DNA from: CAZCAQ01 sp964540135
GTDB lineage: Bacteria > Patescibacteriota > WWE3 > UBA101185 > UBA10185
NCBI GenBank assembly: GCA_964540135.1
Contig: CAZILK010000003.1
Location: forward strand, 1 to 64,000
Direction of reading: 5' to 3'
Length of the DNA: 64,000 bases
This document shows, piece by piece, positions 27,008 to 35,792 of this stretch. Below the pieces are notes generated by a model. That model saw only the letters and a program-made list of their open reading frames with translations. It had not been told where the DNA came from and made no database searches. Made by a program: the position numbers and the translations under genes. Positions within the stretch are counted from its first letter, which is position 1, and each line of letters opens with the position of its first letter.

Positions 27008-27613
27008 ATGCCATTTGAAGTTCCAAAACTAAAGTACGAATACAACTCACTTGAGCCATTTATTGATGCGAAGACTATGGAGATTCACCACTCAAAACAT
27101 CACGCAGCATATGTTACAAATTTAAATAACGCAATTGCTAAACATCAGGCTTATGAAAATTTACCACTTGCTGAGCTCATATCTGATTTAGAGGTTCTCC
27201 CTGATGACATCAGAGCAGCTGTTAGAAATAACGGTGGGGGTCATTTTAACCACACGCTATTTTGGGAAATGCTTACTCCAAACGCATCTACACATCCTAA
27301 AAACACCTTAATGACAATGCTAGAAACACAGTTTGAAAGCTTTGAGAACTTTAAAGCAATCTTTGCTAACGCAGCACTTACAAGATTTGGAAGTGGATGG
27401 GCATGGCTTATACTTAAAGACGACAAGTTGCAAATAACTTCAACTCCAAACCAAGATAACCCAATAATGGATGATTTGAGTATAAAAATTTTACTTGGTC
27501 TTGATGTTTGGGAACATGCTTACTATCTAAACTACCAAAACAAAAGAGCCGACTATATTGAAGCATTCTGGAATATTGTAAACTGGGATTTTGTCGAGCA
27601 AAGGCTTGATTAA
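27008..27613 (+). CDS. Superoxide dismutase (Mn/Fe type)
   Basis: A 201-residue enzyme that converts superoxide to oxygen and hydrogen peroxide. The metal ligands fall at the family positions: His27 (EIHHSKHH), His82 (GGGHFNHTLFW), and the Asp and His of LDVWEHAYYL. GSGWAWLI is the usual core motif. GGGH.NH is more usual for the manganese form, but metal choice cannot be read reliably. No signal peptide is present, so it is cytoplasmic. It has one of the few clear ribosome-binding sites here (AAAGGAGA, 6-7 nt before the ATG). Confidence 0.95.
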   Translation: MPFEVPKLKYEYNSLEPFIDAKTMEIHHSKHHAAYVTNLNNAIAKHQAYENLPLAELISDLEVLPDDIRAAVRNNGGGHFNHTLFWEMLTPNASTHPKNTLMTMLETQFESFENFKAIFANAALTRFGSGWAWLILKDDKLQITSTPNQDNPIMDDLSIKILLGLDVWEHAYYLNYQNKRADYIEAFWNIVNWDFVEQRLD

Positions 27614-27640
27614 ACAAGTTGCATGTTATAGTAGATATAG

Positions 27641-27646
27641 TAAAAT
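27641..27646 (+). promoter_or_regulatory. -10 box of leaderless gene at 27653
   Basis: TAAAAT, 6 nt, then ATG at 27653. This favours 27653 over a TTG two codons upstream. Confidence 0.5.
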
Positions 27647-27652
27647 TTGAGC

Positions 27653-28558
27653 ATGACTACTAAACAAATTTTCAAATATCTTATTGTTGCTTTAATTGCA
27701 GTATTTATCTACAGATTCGCGAACCCGATAATGCGTCTTGGTTTTGGAAACGATATATCTCAGAAATATATGAGTGGTACTGACTCATTTATCGGCGGTC
27801 CTGGCCAAGATATGATGGTGAGCAAATCAGCTCTTCTACCAATGGCTGAGATATCAACTAATACGGGTGGTCCAAGAATGACAACTCTTGATACTTCAGC
27901 TGTTTTGATTGTTAAAAATATTGAAACAGCATTAAAAGATTTGCAGGAAGAGGTCATAACAGTTGGAGGGTATGTGGTTTCAAAAACTATAAACTCACAG
28001 CAAGAAGGCGGCTACGGCTCACTCAATGCAAGGGTACCAAGAGATAAATCAAATGAACTAATAAACTTTTTAAAAGAGAACTCATTAAAAGTTATAAACA
28101 TTAATGAAAATGGGTATGATATTACAGAAGAATTTACCGACACACAGGCGAGACTTGAAACTTTAACTGAAACAAAAACAGCAATTGAGGAGATTCTGCA
28201 AGGCGCACGTACCTCAAAAGACATAAACGCCCTCCTAGCAGCTCAAAAAGAAATAATTAACATCCAGACTCAAATAGACCAAGAGAAAGGAAGAGAAAAA
28301 TATCTAGACGAGCTGTCAAAAACTGTTTCTGTTACTGCTGAATTCAGAACTGACGAATATGCGCTTCCATACAATCCTGATACAGGTTGGGCACCAGAAA
28401 AGATATTTAAAAACGCAGTTAGATCTCTTGTGCTATTTGCAAGAAATGTTGGAACCTTTGCAATCTGGGCTTTTGTTTACCTGCCTGTGATCTTCATAGG
28501 CCTCGTTCTAGCGCTTGCTGTTAGAAGAGTGTGGAGGAAATATACGTCAAGAAGCTAA
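27653..28558 (+). CDS. DUF4349 membrane protein
   Basis: A 301-residue protein. It has an N-terminal membrane segment, an outside domain and a C-terminal membrane segment (FAIWAFVYLPVIFIGLVLALAV) with a basic tail. The outside domain follows the DUF4349 pattern: VLIVKNIETALKDL, VGGYVVSK, LNARVPRDKSNELINFL, then a long coiled coil (DTQARLETLTETKTAIEEI through QTQIDQEKGREKYLDEL) and a last strand VSVTAEF. DUF4349 proteins are envelope proteins of unknown function. Confidence 0.85.
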   Translation: MTTKQIFKYLIVALIAVFIYRFANPIMRLGFGNDISQKYMSGTDSFIGGPGQDMMVSKSALLPMAEISTNTGGPRMTTLDTSAVLIVKNIETALKDLQEEVITVGGYVVSKTINSQQEGGYGSLNARVPRDKSNELINFLKENSLKVININENGYDITEEFTDTQARLETLTETKTAIEEILQGARTSKDINALLAAQKEIINIQTQIDQEKGREKYLDELSKTVSVTAEFRTDEYALPYNPDTGWAPEKIFKNAVRSLVLFARNVGTFAIWAFVYLPVIFIGLVLALAVRRVWRKYTSRS

Positions 28559-28645
28559 GATGCTAATCTAAGCTTAACTAGAGTTTTAGGTGAGAGATAA
28601 ACAATGCAGGTGAGGTGTCAAAGCTATGTACTATGCAACGTAGTA

Positions 28646-29584
28646 CTAGTGACCGGCTAAATACTTCTCAACATCAAGTGCTGCCATACAACCCATACCG
28701 GCTGCAGTTACTGCCTGTCTATATCTAAAGTCCAAAACATCTCCAGCAGCAAATACGCCTTCAACCGATGTAATGGTGTTACCTGTAACTTTTAGATATC
28801 CTTTTTCATCCAGCTCAACAAAACCTTTTAGGAATTTTGTTGAAGGCTCATGCCCAATTGAAGTGAAAAAACCTTGAACATCATTTAATGTCTTTGTTTC
28901 ACCAGTATTATTATTTTTAACAATAAGGCCTTCGACTTTATCGGTTCCAAGTATCTCAACAACCTCAGTAGTAAACATAAATTCAATCTTGGGGTTAGTT
29001 AGAGCTCTATCTTGCATAATTTTGCTGGCTCTTAAAGCTTCTTTTTCACCACGAACAAGTAACAGAACTTTTGATGCAAACTTTGTTAAGTAGTTTGCTT
29101 CTTCCATAGCAGCATCGCCCCCACCAACAACAGCAACTATTTTGTCTTTAAAGAAAAATCCGTCACATGTTGCACATGCAGAAACTCCTTTACCACGAAG
29201 CCGTTGCTCACTTTCAATATTAAGCCACTTGGCCTCAGCGCCAGTTGCAATGATGATTGATTTGCCGGTAAAAGTTTTACCAGCTTCGTCTGTTGTAACA
29301 GTAAAGCCAGATCCCGCATTTCCTGAAACAGCTATAACATTTTCATCAACAAACCTTGTCTTAAAACGAGCCGCTTGTTCTCTTAAATTAGCCATGAGTG
29401 CAGGGCCTTGTATACCTTCAGGAAAACCAGGGAAATTCTCAACATCGGTTGTTAGCATCAATTGCCCGCCACTTGGCCTACCTGAAATAACAAGGGTATT
29501 TAAATAGGCTCTACTTGTATAAATTGCAGCAGTAAGTCCTGCGGGACCTGAACCAATAATTATTACATCGACTTGATTTTCCAT
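28646..29584 (-). CDS. trxB: Thioredoxin reductase
   Basis: A 312-residue flavoenzyme that passes electrons from NADPH to thioredoxin. The N-terminal FAD site is VIIIGSGPAGLTAAIY, the NADPH site VAVVGGGDAAMEEA, the redox pair C137-A-T-C140, and the second FAD site GVFAAGDVLD. The start is set at 29584 because TATACT lies 6 nt upstream. A frame extending further (to 29635) adds 17 residues that run over that promoter and over the divergent gene's start. Its start is only 42 bp from the divergent PH-like gene. Confidence 0.95.
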   Translation of the reverse strand: MENQVDVIIIGSGPAGLTAAIYTSRAYLNTLVISGRPSGGQLMLTTDVENFPGFPEGIQGPALMANLREQAARFKTRFVDENVIAVSGNAGSGFTVTTDEAGKTFTGKSIIIATGAEAKWLNIESEQRLRGKGVSACATCDGFFFKDKIVAVVGGGDAAMEEANYLTKFASKVLLLVRGEKEALRASKIMQDRALTNPKIEFMFTTEVVEILGTDKVEGLIVKNNNTGETKTLNDVQGFFTSIGHEPSTKFLKGFVELDEKGYLKVTGNTITSVEGVFAAGDVLDFRYRQAVTAAGMGCMAALDVEKYLAGH

Positions 29585-29590
29585 AGGAAA

Positions 29591-29596
29591 AGTATA
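29591..29596 (-). promoter_or_regulatory. trxB: -10 box of leaderless trxB
   Basis: Minus-strand TATACT, 6 nt, then ATG at 29584. It lies 18 bp from the plus-strand -10 box of the divergent gene. Confidence 0.6.
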
Positions 29597-29614
29597 CCAC
29601 GGGGTAATTTGTAA

Positions 29615-29620
29615 TATAAT
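29615..29620 (+). promoter_or_regulatory. -10 box of leaderless gene at 29627
   Basis: Plus-strand TATAAT, 6 nt (GAGGGC), then ATG at 29627. The GAGGG could be read as a ribosome-binding site, but it is only 1 nt from the start, too close to work as one. Confidence 0.6.
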
Positions 29621-29626
29621 GAGGGC

Positions 29627-30121
29627 ATGTCGCATTTATTGTTAACTATAGAAGCAAGTAAGGTCATGAACAGAGCAGTATTTGCGCACAAGCTTTTTGT
29701 TTACGATAACAAGCTTGTTTATAGAGCGAGAACATACTTGATAAGAGTTACGGAAGTAACAATCTCTTATAACCATGTAGCTCAAGTATATTTAGTCAGA
29801 GGCATATACTTTGCTTCACTTGAAATTATTAATACAGGTGGTACAAAAGATATAGTCATAAAGTACATACCAGCAAAACAAGCTTTACACGCAAAACGTA
29901 TTATTGATGCAAAAATACACGGACTATCTGATGAACCGTTTATTAAAGCAGGGGACCAGAAAGAAACTTTTTCTATCAGAAAAAGAGAGAAGGGGAAAGA
30001 TATTCATCTTGATGAAGTGGAAAAATCTCTTTCAAGACTTAACGAGCTTCTTTTACGAAAACGAATATCAAAAAAAGAATTTGAGAAAAAGAGAAAAGAA
30101 GTATTAAAGACAATGACATAA
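29627..30121 (+). CDS. PH-like domain protein with C-terminal SHOCT-like helix pair
   Basis: A 164-residue soluble protein. The first 100 residues alternate short strands and one terminal helix (KLFVYDNKLVYRARTYLIRV to AKQALHAKRIIDAKIHG), like bacterial PH (DUF304-type) domains. The last 30 (SRLNELLLRKRISKKEFEKKRKEVL) look like a SHOCT motif, a short helical oligomerisation module. The middle is highly charged. The function is unknown; such pairings often occur in proteins that sit at the membrane surface. It is followed 2 bp later by the META-domain gene, so the two form an operon. Confidence 0.55.
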   Translation: MSHLLLTIEASKVMNRAVFAHKLFVYDNKLVYRARTYLIRVTEVTISYNHVAQVYLVRGIYFASLEIINTGGTKDIVIKYIPAKQALHAKRIIDAKIHGLSDEPFIKAGDQKETFSIRKREKGKDIHLDEVEKSLSRLNELLLRKRISKKEFEKKRKEVLKTMT

Positions 30122-30123
30122 AA

Positions 30124-30903
30124 ATGGAAAGACTTAGAAAATTAACTAGTTTAAAAGGCATATTTTACACGCTAATCGGCGTACTCCTTTTAGTCCTATA
30201 CATCTCAATCGCTGGGAATAGAGCAGCTCAGCAAAAAAAAGTTTCAGAAAAAATAACACCAAAAGAAGGAACATTTGTTTACAACTGGTATACAGGAGTA
30301 AAGCTTGATGAAGCTTCAAATCTAAGCAAAACGGTTCTTCTGATAATAAACAAAGACGGTAAAGCAAGCTTAAAAGTAGAGACACCGGACAAAGAACAGG
30401 TGATAAACATAAACGGTACCTATACCGTAGCTGATAGTAAATTTGTTCTAAGCACAACAAACAGAAATTATGCTTTTAAGATTGTTAAGCAAACTTTAAT
30501 TCCAGATAACTCTGAAGCAAAAACTATAGTAGATAATATTGTTCTTAGCTCTCCTGCAAACAAAAGTCTTGCAACAACCAAATGGGCTTGGATTGAGAGC
30601 AAAACAGGGGATATTGTTACCAAACCATCTATTTCAGGAAGCAAGGTCTTCATACTCACCTTTAATGAAAACCACAGCTTTGAATCAACAACTGACTGTA
30701 ACTCGCTAAGTGGAACTTTTTATCAAGGTGAGAAGTCAATTATATTCACCAAAATAGCCTCAACATTAATGCTTTGTGATAGCAGATCACAAGAGAGCTT
30801 CTACTTAACAGGACTGCGGAGTGTTGTATCATACGAGCTTAAAGATGATCTTTTAACCTTAAAAGCAAGTAACGGGGATATTATGCTATTTAGGAAGAGG
30901 TAA
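30124..30903 (+). CDS. META-domain (HslJ-like) membrane-anchored protein
   Basis: A 259-residue protein. A membrane segment near the N-terminus (FYTLIGVLLLVLYISIAG) precedes a first beta-rich domain (45-135) and a C-terminal META domain (about 145-259): TKWAWIES, FNENHSFESTTDCNSLSGTF, IIFTKIASTLMLCD and a final strand DIMLFRK. Two cysteines in the META domain (TDCNS, MLCD) match the disulfide positions of HslJ-type proteins. META domains are found in heat-shock or antibiotic-response envelope proteins. The start lies 2 bp after the previous stop. Confidence 0.75.
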   Translation: MERLRKLTSLKGIFYTLIGVLLLVLYISIAGNRAAQQKKVSEKITPKEGTFVYNWYTGVKLDEASNLSKTVLLIINKDGKASLKVETPDKEQVININGTYTVADSKFVLSTTNRNYAFKIVKQTLIPDNSEAKTIVDNIVLSSPANKSLATTKWAWIESKTGDIVTKPSISGSKVFILTFNENHSFESTTDCNSLSGTFYQGEKSIIFTKIASTLMLCDSRSQESFYLTGLRSVVSYELKDDLLTLKASNGDIMLFRKR

Positions 30904-30930
30904 GACGTAGATATTTTTAAGACTTTTGAC

Positions 30931-30936
30931 TATAAT
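30931..30936 (+). promoter_or_regulatory. -10 box for tRNA-Gly
   Basis: TATAAT 20 bp before the mature tRNA 5' end. I see no good -35 box at 17 bp. Confidence 0.4.
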
Positions 30937-30956
30937 GGCTTGTATTGAAAAGTAGC

Positions 30957-31031
30957 GCGGCGGTAGTTCAGTGGTAGAATGTCTCCCTTCCAAGGAGAAG
31001 GTCACGGGTTCGAATCCCGTTCGCCGCTCCA
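30957..31031 (+). tRNA. tRNA-Gly (UCC)
   Basis: A 75-nt cloverleaf with acceptor stem GCGGCGG/TCGCCGC, anticodon loop CTTCCAA (anticodon TCC), T-arm GGTTCGAATCC, discriminator T and an encoded CCA. It is the last gene before a loosely packed island. Confidence 0.97.
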
Positions 31032-31322
31032 AAAACACTAGTAATCACGCAAGAGTTTTCCTCATGTAATCGATATTTCCCCCGAGTCTGAACATTACTT
31101 ATACAAATATTCATTTAGTACGGGGAGCTGCAATACCATAACGGAACCTGGCTTCAACATAGTTAAAATAGGTTTGTAATTCAACTAGTACACGGACACT
31201 ATCAACGACTTATACTGATCCTAAAAAACTGTCGCAATTACTGCGCTAAATAAATAGCTGATTGACTGTGAATAGATTTTGATAAATACTTAAAACAGGA
31301 GTATTTTATACCTTTATAATTA
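31032..31322 (+). other. 291-bp intergenic region with a small inverted repeat
   Basis: No gene of convincing quality on either strand. An inverted repeat (AAATACT at 31284-31290, AGTATTT at 31300-31306, 9-nt loop) lies just before TATAAT at 31315-31320 and the ATG at 31323. It may be an operator or a weak hairpin in the VWA gene's promoter. The spacer is much longer than the usual gap in this window. Confidence 0.4.
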
Positions 31323-32471
31323 ATGACTGACACAATTTTAACAATCGGGCCTGAGGATTTACTTGATGATATAATTATTCAACCATCTGATACAGACGGC
31401 GCGATGGTTATTACTCCAGCAGATGTTGATGCTGCAAATGAAGTAATTACTGTCGATGCTCCTCGTGATGACGATGATCCAAACACAAGCCTTAAAGCTG
31501 AAGCTACTGTTGATGATAATGTTTTTGCCCATTTTGATGAAAAAGATCCTGACGGTGAATTTGGAAAACAGCAAGTCGACAATTTAAAAGAGTTTCTAAA
31601 TATATCGCGGGTTGATTGGTCTGTAAAATTAGTAGTTGACGTTTCTCAAAGCCAAACAAGAGAAATTAAAGAACGCGTGACACAATTGTTAGTAAGCAAA
31701 GTTATTCTCGCCTTAGGTTATGGAATGAAGCAAGAGGAAATTCCTGTATTCACTTTTGCCGATCACTTCAAAAATCTTGACCCAATAACGGCTGAGAATG
31801 CAGGCTACTATGCTGGGAAATCAACAAATGATAAGAGCCTCGAGGAGTTGAAACCTGGAAATAAATTAAGACGACTTTTTAAAACAGTATCGGATACCCC
31901 TCAAGATGTAAAAAACAAAGCCTCAACGATAGATAACCAAAGAGCAGGTGAAAGAACTTTGGAAAATATCTCTCCAGAAGGTAAATTTACCTATTTTCAT
32001 AATGTTTATAGCGAACTCAGGCAAGCGGAAACACCAACGACTCTAATTGTGGTCACAGACGGGAGATTTTCTGATGATTGGGAAAGGGTTGAACACTGTC
32101 TTGATTGGATGAATGCTTATAATAATCCGCCAATGCATATTACATTCATAGTAGCAGATGGATCAGAAGGCGAGTACGATCCGTCTCAGCCAGCTAACAT
32201 GCTTGATAAAATAAGAAAACTAAACTATCCATTCATAAACATACTAAAAGGTACTGAAGTCATAAATATGACACCAGAAGAAATTGCCTATAATGTTCTA
32301 CAGCCACTAAGCGACTATGCTACATTGCTCCAAAGAACACCGATATTAGATCAATACGGCCGGGAAACCAATCAAATGGTGCTCGGACCAGATTATGAGT
32401 GGAACGACACCTATCGTCCGTGGACCGGCTCATACATACAACTTGGACGTAGCCCTGACTACAAGCAGTAG
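31323..32471 (+). CDS. VWA-domain (MIDAS) protein of unknown role
   Basis: A 382-residue cytoplasmic protein. Residues 1-90 are acidic and disordered-looking. A von Willebrand A fold follows with a complete-looking MIDAS: Asp106-x-Ser108-x-Ser110 (VVDVSQSQ) and Asp246 in IVVTDGRFSD. The order of strands (WSVKLVVDVS, IPVFTFADHF, TTLIVVTDG, MHITFIVAD, FINILKG) is that of the TerF/TerY-type VWA proteins of tellurite-resistance and related stress systems. The tail (GPDYEWNDTYRPW) is not part of the fold. Its neighbour is an unrecognised 729+ residue protein in the same direction. The function is not known. Confidence 0.65.
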   Translation: MTDTILTIGPEDLLDDIIIQPSDTDGAMVITPADVDAANEVITVDAPRDDDDPNTSLKAEATVDDNVFAHFDEKDPDGEFGKQQVDNLKEFLNISRVDWSVKLVVDVSQSQTREIKERVTQLLVSKVILALGYGMKQEEIPVFTFADHFKNLDPITAENAGYYAGKSTNDKSLEELKPGNKLRRLFKTVSDTPQDVKNKASTIDNQRAGERTLENISPEGKFTYFHNVYSELRQAETPTTLIVVTDGRFSDDWERVEHCLDWMNAYNNPPMHITFIVADGSEGEYDPSQPANMLDKIRKLNYPFINILKGTEVINMTPEEIAYNVLQPLSDYATLLQRTPILDQYGRETNQMVLGPDYEWNDTYRPWTGSYIQLGRSPDYKQ

Positions 32472-32709
32472 TTAATAAAAAGCTCAATAATTAGTTTTTC
32501 TAATCCCATAGAGCTACCCTTTGTTATCTGGGATTATCGCTGAATAGTTTTACTAAATTTTTAATTCTTTGAATACATCATAAATTCACCACTCTACGGC
32601 AATCAACAGAGTACATAAGCATAAATTTAATCGTACATAGGACAACATGAATGAATTATATTTAGAGCTCGTCTTGACAACAATATTTTGAACTGCAAGT
32701 ATAAACTAT
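32472..32709 (+). promoter_or_regulatory. 238-bp intergenic region with promoter candidate
   Basis: No gene seen. TTGACA at 32674-32679 and TATAAA at 32700-32705 could be a promoter, though their 20-bp spacing is longer than the best 17 bp. TATAAA ends 4 nt before the ATG at 32710. A separate promoter here would mean the two island genes need not be one operon. Confidence 0.35.
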
Positions 32710-34895
32710 ATGGCAACAGGTGAGCTGGGCATACATACAGGCGAAACAGATAACTCTAGTATACTTGAAAGTTTTTACCCTAACTTCAACCGTCTTGAAC
32801 TCCATGCTGCCAAAATGGGAAAAATGGAGATCGTAAAAAATCCAGTTGTTGAAACAGACGGTGCGGTAACACTCTTAGGTAAGACGGGTGAAAAGTACAT
32901 TCCCGCTGGTAGTAATTTTTGGTTAGGTGAAATGAAGCTGGTCAAAGCGGAGAATACAGAACAATACGGGCTATTATTGTCTAAAGATTTGAGCCGCTTA
33001 GAGTCATATCTGTTTTTATTCCCACCAGAAGGGCAAACACCACCTCCAGAATCCTCTAGCCTTAAGGAATATATTGTCTCTTTAGCAGAAGTAGTAGCAA
33101 AAGGTGTAGTAGCGCTTTACGGACCTCAAGAGGCAGCGGGTGTTGAATTACTAAGGCAGGACTTGGATATGGGAAACAGATTAGATGCATTGATTTACAT
33201 GCACCGACTAGGAATCTATAATTTTGATAGACAGTACGAACGCTCAGATTTTGATCCAGTAGCCTCAGCTAGAGATATAGTCGAATTACCAACATTTAAC
33301 AATTTTGATGATGCAGTAGGGTATAAATTCCATAGTGGCATGCTCCGCTGGGCTAAGTATACAGGACTCCCATATATTAAAGGGCCCAACGTAAAATATA
33401 TGAGAAACAAAAGCATGGGTAGAGGTGCCAGCTCCGAAACTGAAGACGGTGTTAGGACACCAACAGAACTTTGTGTGCAGTTGCTTGATCCCTATAAAGG
33501 CAGATTTCATCCTGCAATAAGATATGAATCAAATATTTTTTCCAACCCTGTTATAGGTTTGGAGGGCTCAGAAAATATTACATTGAGCAGTGTTGACTTT
33601 CCTACTATGAAGGTGAAACAAACTGCAAGTGGCAACTTTATGATTAGCTTGAATCAAGTTGGTGAAACTGATATTGAGTTTCCAAACGAACAAGGATTAT
33701 TCGGTAGTGATAGAGGCAACGAAACAATACTTAGTTTAAGGGGTCTAGACTGGTACTTGAGATCCCTAGCAGTTGTAGGAAATGGCCACATCTATGAAAA
33801 CTGGGGAGACCAAATAAATTTAGAGTTAACACGAGATCTTGATTTGAGTAAGATTGAACATGTCTTGACACTATTGGGAAGACAGGCGCAGTTTATTGAC
33901 TCGTTCAATTCGAAAGGCAATAGGCCGTTTAACACAGTTACATCGGCAGCTAGTATAGCCCGTGGACCTGCAATAGAAGATCTCAAATCCACTTTTGCCT
34001 CAAACAACAACACTCTGAGACTGGGTTCTTACCTTGAGTGGAAACTGGGTACAAAAGAAAGACCAGTAATCATAGGACATGTCCCCGTGACGAGTATTCG
34101 CGACGGACAACATCGAGTAGATCCTGAATTAGAAATAGCTGGATTAAAAGCACAAGAGTCAGATTGGGAAGCGCTTTTTGAGATATCAGTTAGAGAAATA
34201 GGTAAAGTTAGTAAGAAAATTCGAAAAATAGAACAAAGGTATCGGGAGTATTTGTTAGGTGGTGCCTACTACTTTCCATCTCATTCACAGCTTGTCAAGG
34301 ATCTGGATGAGCTTAGAAAGTTAATTTCTGACCCTAGATCTTCTAGAAATACCATCAAACCACATTCGGAAGATAGAGCTCGAAGTGAAGGAATAAGTCA
34401 CGGAAGACTATTCCCGCACTATGAATCCGAATACAGAGAGTTGGAATCAATTCCCATTGACCGCGCTGCAACTATCAGAGAAGAATCTGTGCGACTAGCA
34501 AGTGCCTTGTTCAGAAAAATGGTAGAATCTAACGAATACTCCCCGCCACATCTCCGTAAGTCCAGAAGAAAACTTTTATTCGACCACGCTCCCTTGAGAG
34601 CAGCGATAAATAAGGGAACCGGAGGTCGTGTAATAAAAGATGACCAACACTACGAAGACCTGTATTCTGCGTTTTGGGAACTATTTCGAAAGTTTGATCG
34701 ATCTATTTCTAAGTGGGAACCAGTTCTGGTAAGCGATGTTCGGCATACTGTTTACTACTATAAACCCAACCCAGAGATCATCGAATATGCAGATTTTTTA
34801 GAAGCTATTAGCGCTCAGGGGGATACTATACTTAATTCACCATATCCCGCCAGCGCTGCCGACGAAAACAGAGCATATGCTATTTCAATGTTTGG
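32710..34895 (+). CDS. Large unrecognised protein, interrupted by the assembly gap
   Basis: 728 complete codons are readable before a run of N. The sequence looks like a genuine, mostly soluble protein with no signal peptide or membrane segment. A beta-rich start (to about 110) includes a short PEGQTPPPESSS linker. A mixed middle includes VGYKFHSGMLRWAKYTGL and LSLRGLDWYLRSLAVVGNGH. After 480 it is helical and charged (VREIGKVSKKIRKIEQRYREY) and rich in Arg/Glu. I know no family. With the VWA gene upstream it may form a two-part system. The C-terminus is missing; see the fragment at 34996. Confidence 0.6.
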
Positions 34896-34995
34896 NNNNN
34901 NNNNNNNNNNNNNNNNNNNNNNNNNNNNNNNNNNNNNNNNNNNNNNNNNNNNNNNNNNNNNNNNNNNNNNNNNNNNNNNNNNNNNNNNNNNNNNN
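34896..34995. other. Assembly gap (100 N)
   Basis: Exactly 100 N, a conventional placeholder for a gap of unknown length. Any reading frame carried through it is arbitrary. Confidence 0.99.
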
Positions 34996-35105
34996 GGTTT
35001 AACTCCTCGAAGATGAGGACTAATTTTGATGCCTATGCTTACAAAAATAAACGAGAAATCAGCGAACATGCTGTATATAGACCTGATTTAATATATTGTT
35101 TTTAA
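34996..35105 (+). CDS. C-terminal fragment, probably of the gap-broken protein
   Basis: After the gap, the frame beginning TTT at 34998 stays open for 35 codons (FNSSKMRTNFDAYAYKNK then REISEHAVYRPDLIYCF) and ends at TAA 35103-35105. The frame kept by counting the 100 N stops sooner, at 35014-35016, with a poor sequence. The fragment has the polar, Arg/Tyr-rich style of the upstream part, so it is most simply that gene's C-terminus. A different gene cannot be excluded because the gap size is unknown. Confidence 0.45.
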
Positions 35106-35155
35106 CTATAAGCACGGTAGTGTTAGGTTCGAACAGTTAATAGCGCTCGGTAGTA

Positions 35156-35161
35156 TATACT
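35156..35161 (+). promoter_or_regulatory. -10 box of leaderless gene at 35168
   Basis: TATACT, 6 nt, then ATG at 35168. No ribosome-binding site. Confidence 0.6.
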
Positions 35162-35167
35162 ATACAT

Positions 35168-35788
35168 ATGAAATTCTTAATAGTACACGGCTCATACGGT
35201 TCACCAGATGAAAACTGGTTTAGATGGCTAGAGAGAGAACTAAAGGAGCTTGGACACGAAGTAATAATTGAACAATTTCCAGTAGATGTCTGGGACGAGG
35301 TAAATAAAATAGGTCCTGAAGAAATTAAGAACTACTCTCCTATAGAATCATTGACTTCTTGGGATGAATTCTTTGTAGCTCATGTTCTTCCAAAGATAGA
35401 AGATGGGAAAATAGGTTTTGTTGGTCACTCGATTGCACCGATTTTCATTCTGCACATGCTTGCTAAATATGACATAAAGTTTAAGACAGCTCTTTTTGTG
35501 GCTCCATTCTTTAATATTCCATTTGACCCAAGTACTTGGCAATTCTACCCTGTGAATAAAACATTTTACTCCTATGATTTCAATTTTGACCAACTTAAAG
35601 AAAAGGTAGATGCATCTCATGTAATTTACAGTGATAACGATCCGTACGTACCAATATCTGAGCCGATTCTATTTGCAAATAAGCTTGGTAGTAAAACTCA
35701 TATAGTACCAAACGGGAGTCACTTGGGAAGCAGTTTTACCGAGTTTCCGCTTCTACTTGATTTGATAAAACAAGACACTCAATCTTGA
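35168..35788 (+). CDS. RBBP9/YdeN-type alpha/beta hydrolase
   Basis: A 206-residue serine hydrolase, the usual size for the RBBP9/YdeN family. It starts with the strand FLIVHGSYGSPDENWFRWL. The nucleophile elbow is GFVGHSIAP with Ser88, the acid is the Asp in YSDNDPYVP and the base is the His in NGSHLG. No signal peptide is present. The substrates of the family are mostly unknown. It forms an operon with the transglutaminase-like gene 4 bp downstream. The TGA stop shows that TGA is a normal stop codon here. Confidence 0.85.
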   Translation: MKFLIVHGSYGSPDENWFRWLERELKELGHEVIIEQFPVDVWDEVNKIGPEEIKNYSPIESLTSWDEFFVAHVLPKIEDGKIGFVGHSIAPIFILHMLAKYDIKFKTALFVAPFFNIPFDPSTWQFYPVNKTFYSYDFNFDQLKEKVDASHVIYSDNDPYVPISEPILFANKLGSKTHIVPNGSHLGSSFTEFPLLLDLIKQDTQS

Positions 35789-35792
35789 ACAC

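Noticed and set aside
28559..28645. Terminator hairpin (GTACTA/TAGTAC) between DUF4349 and trxB
   Set aside because: The stem is only 6 bp and has no T run on either strand.
34896..35016. Continuous protein through the run of N
   Set aside because: The gap length is a placeholder, so the joined frame is arbitrary, and the sequence after it fits another frame better.
30957..35105. Integrated element at the tRNA-Gly 3' end
   Set aside because: I found no repeat of the tRNA 3' end near 35.1 kb and no integrase, so there is no attachment site to call. The gap may hide one.
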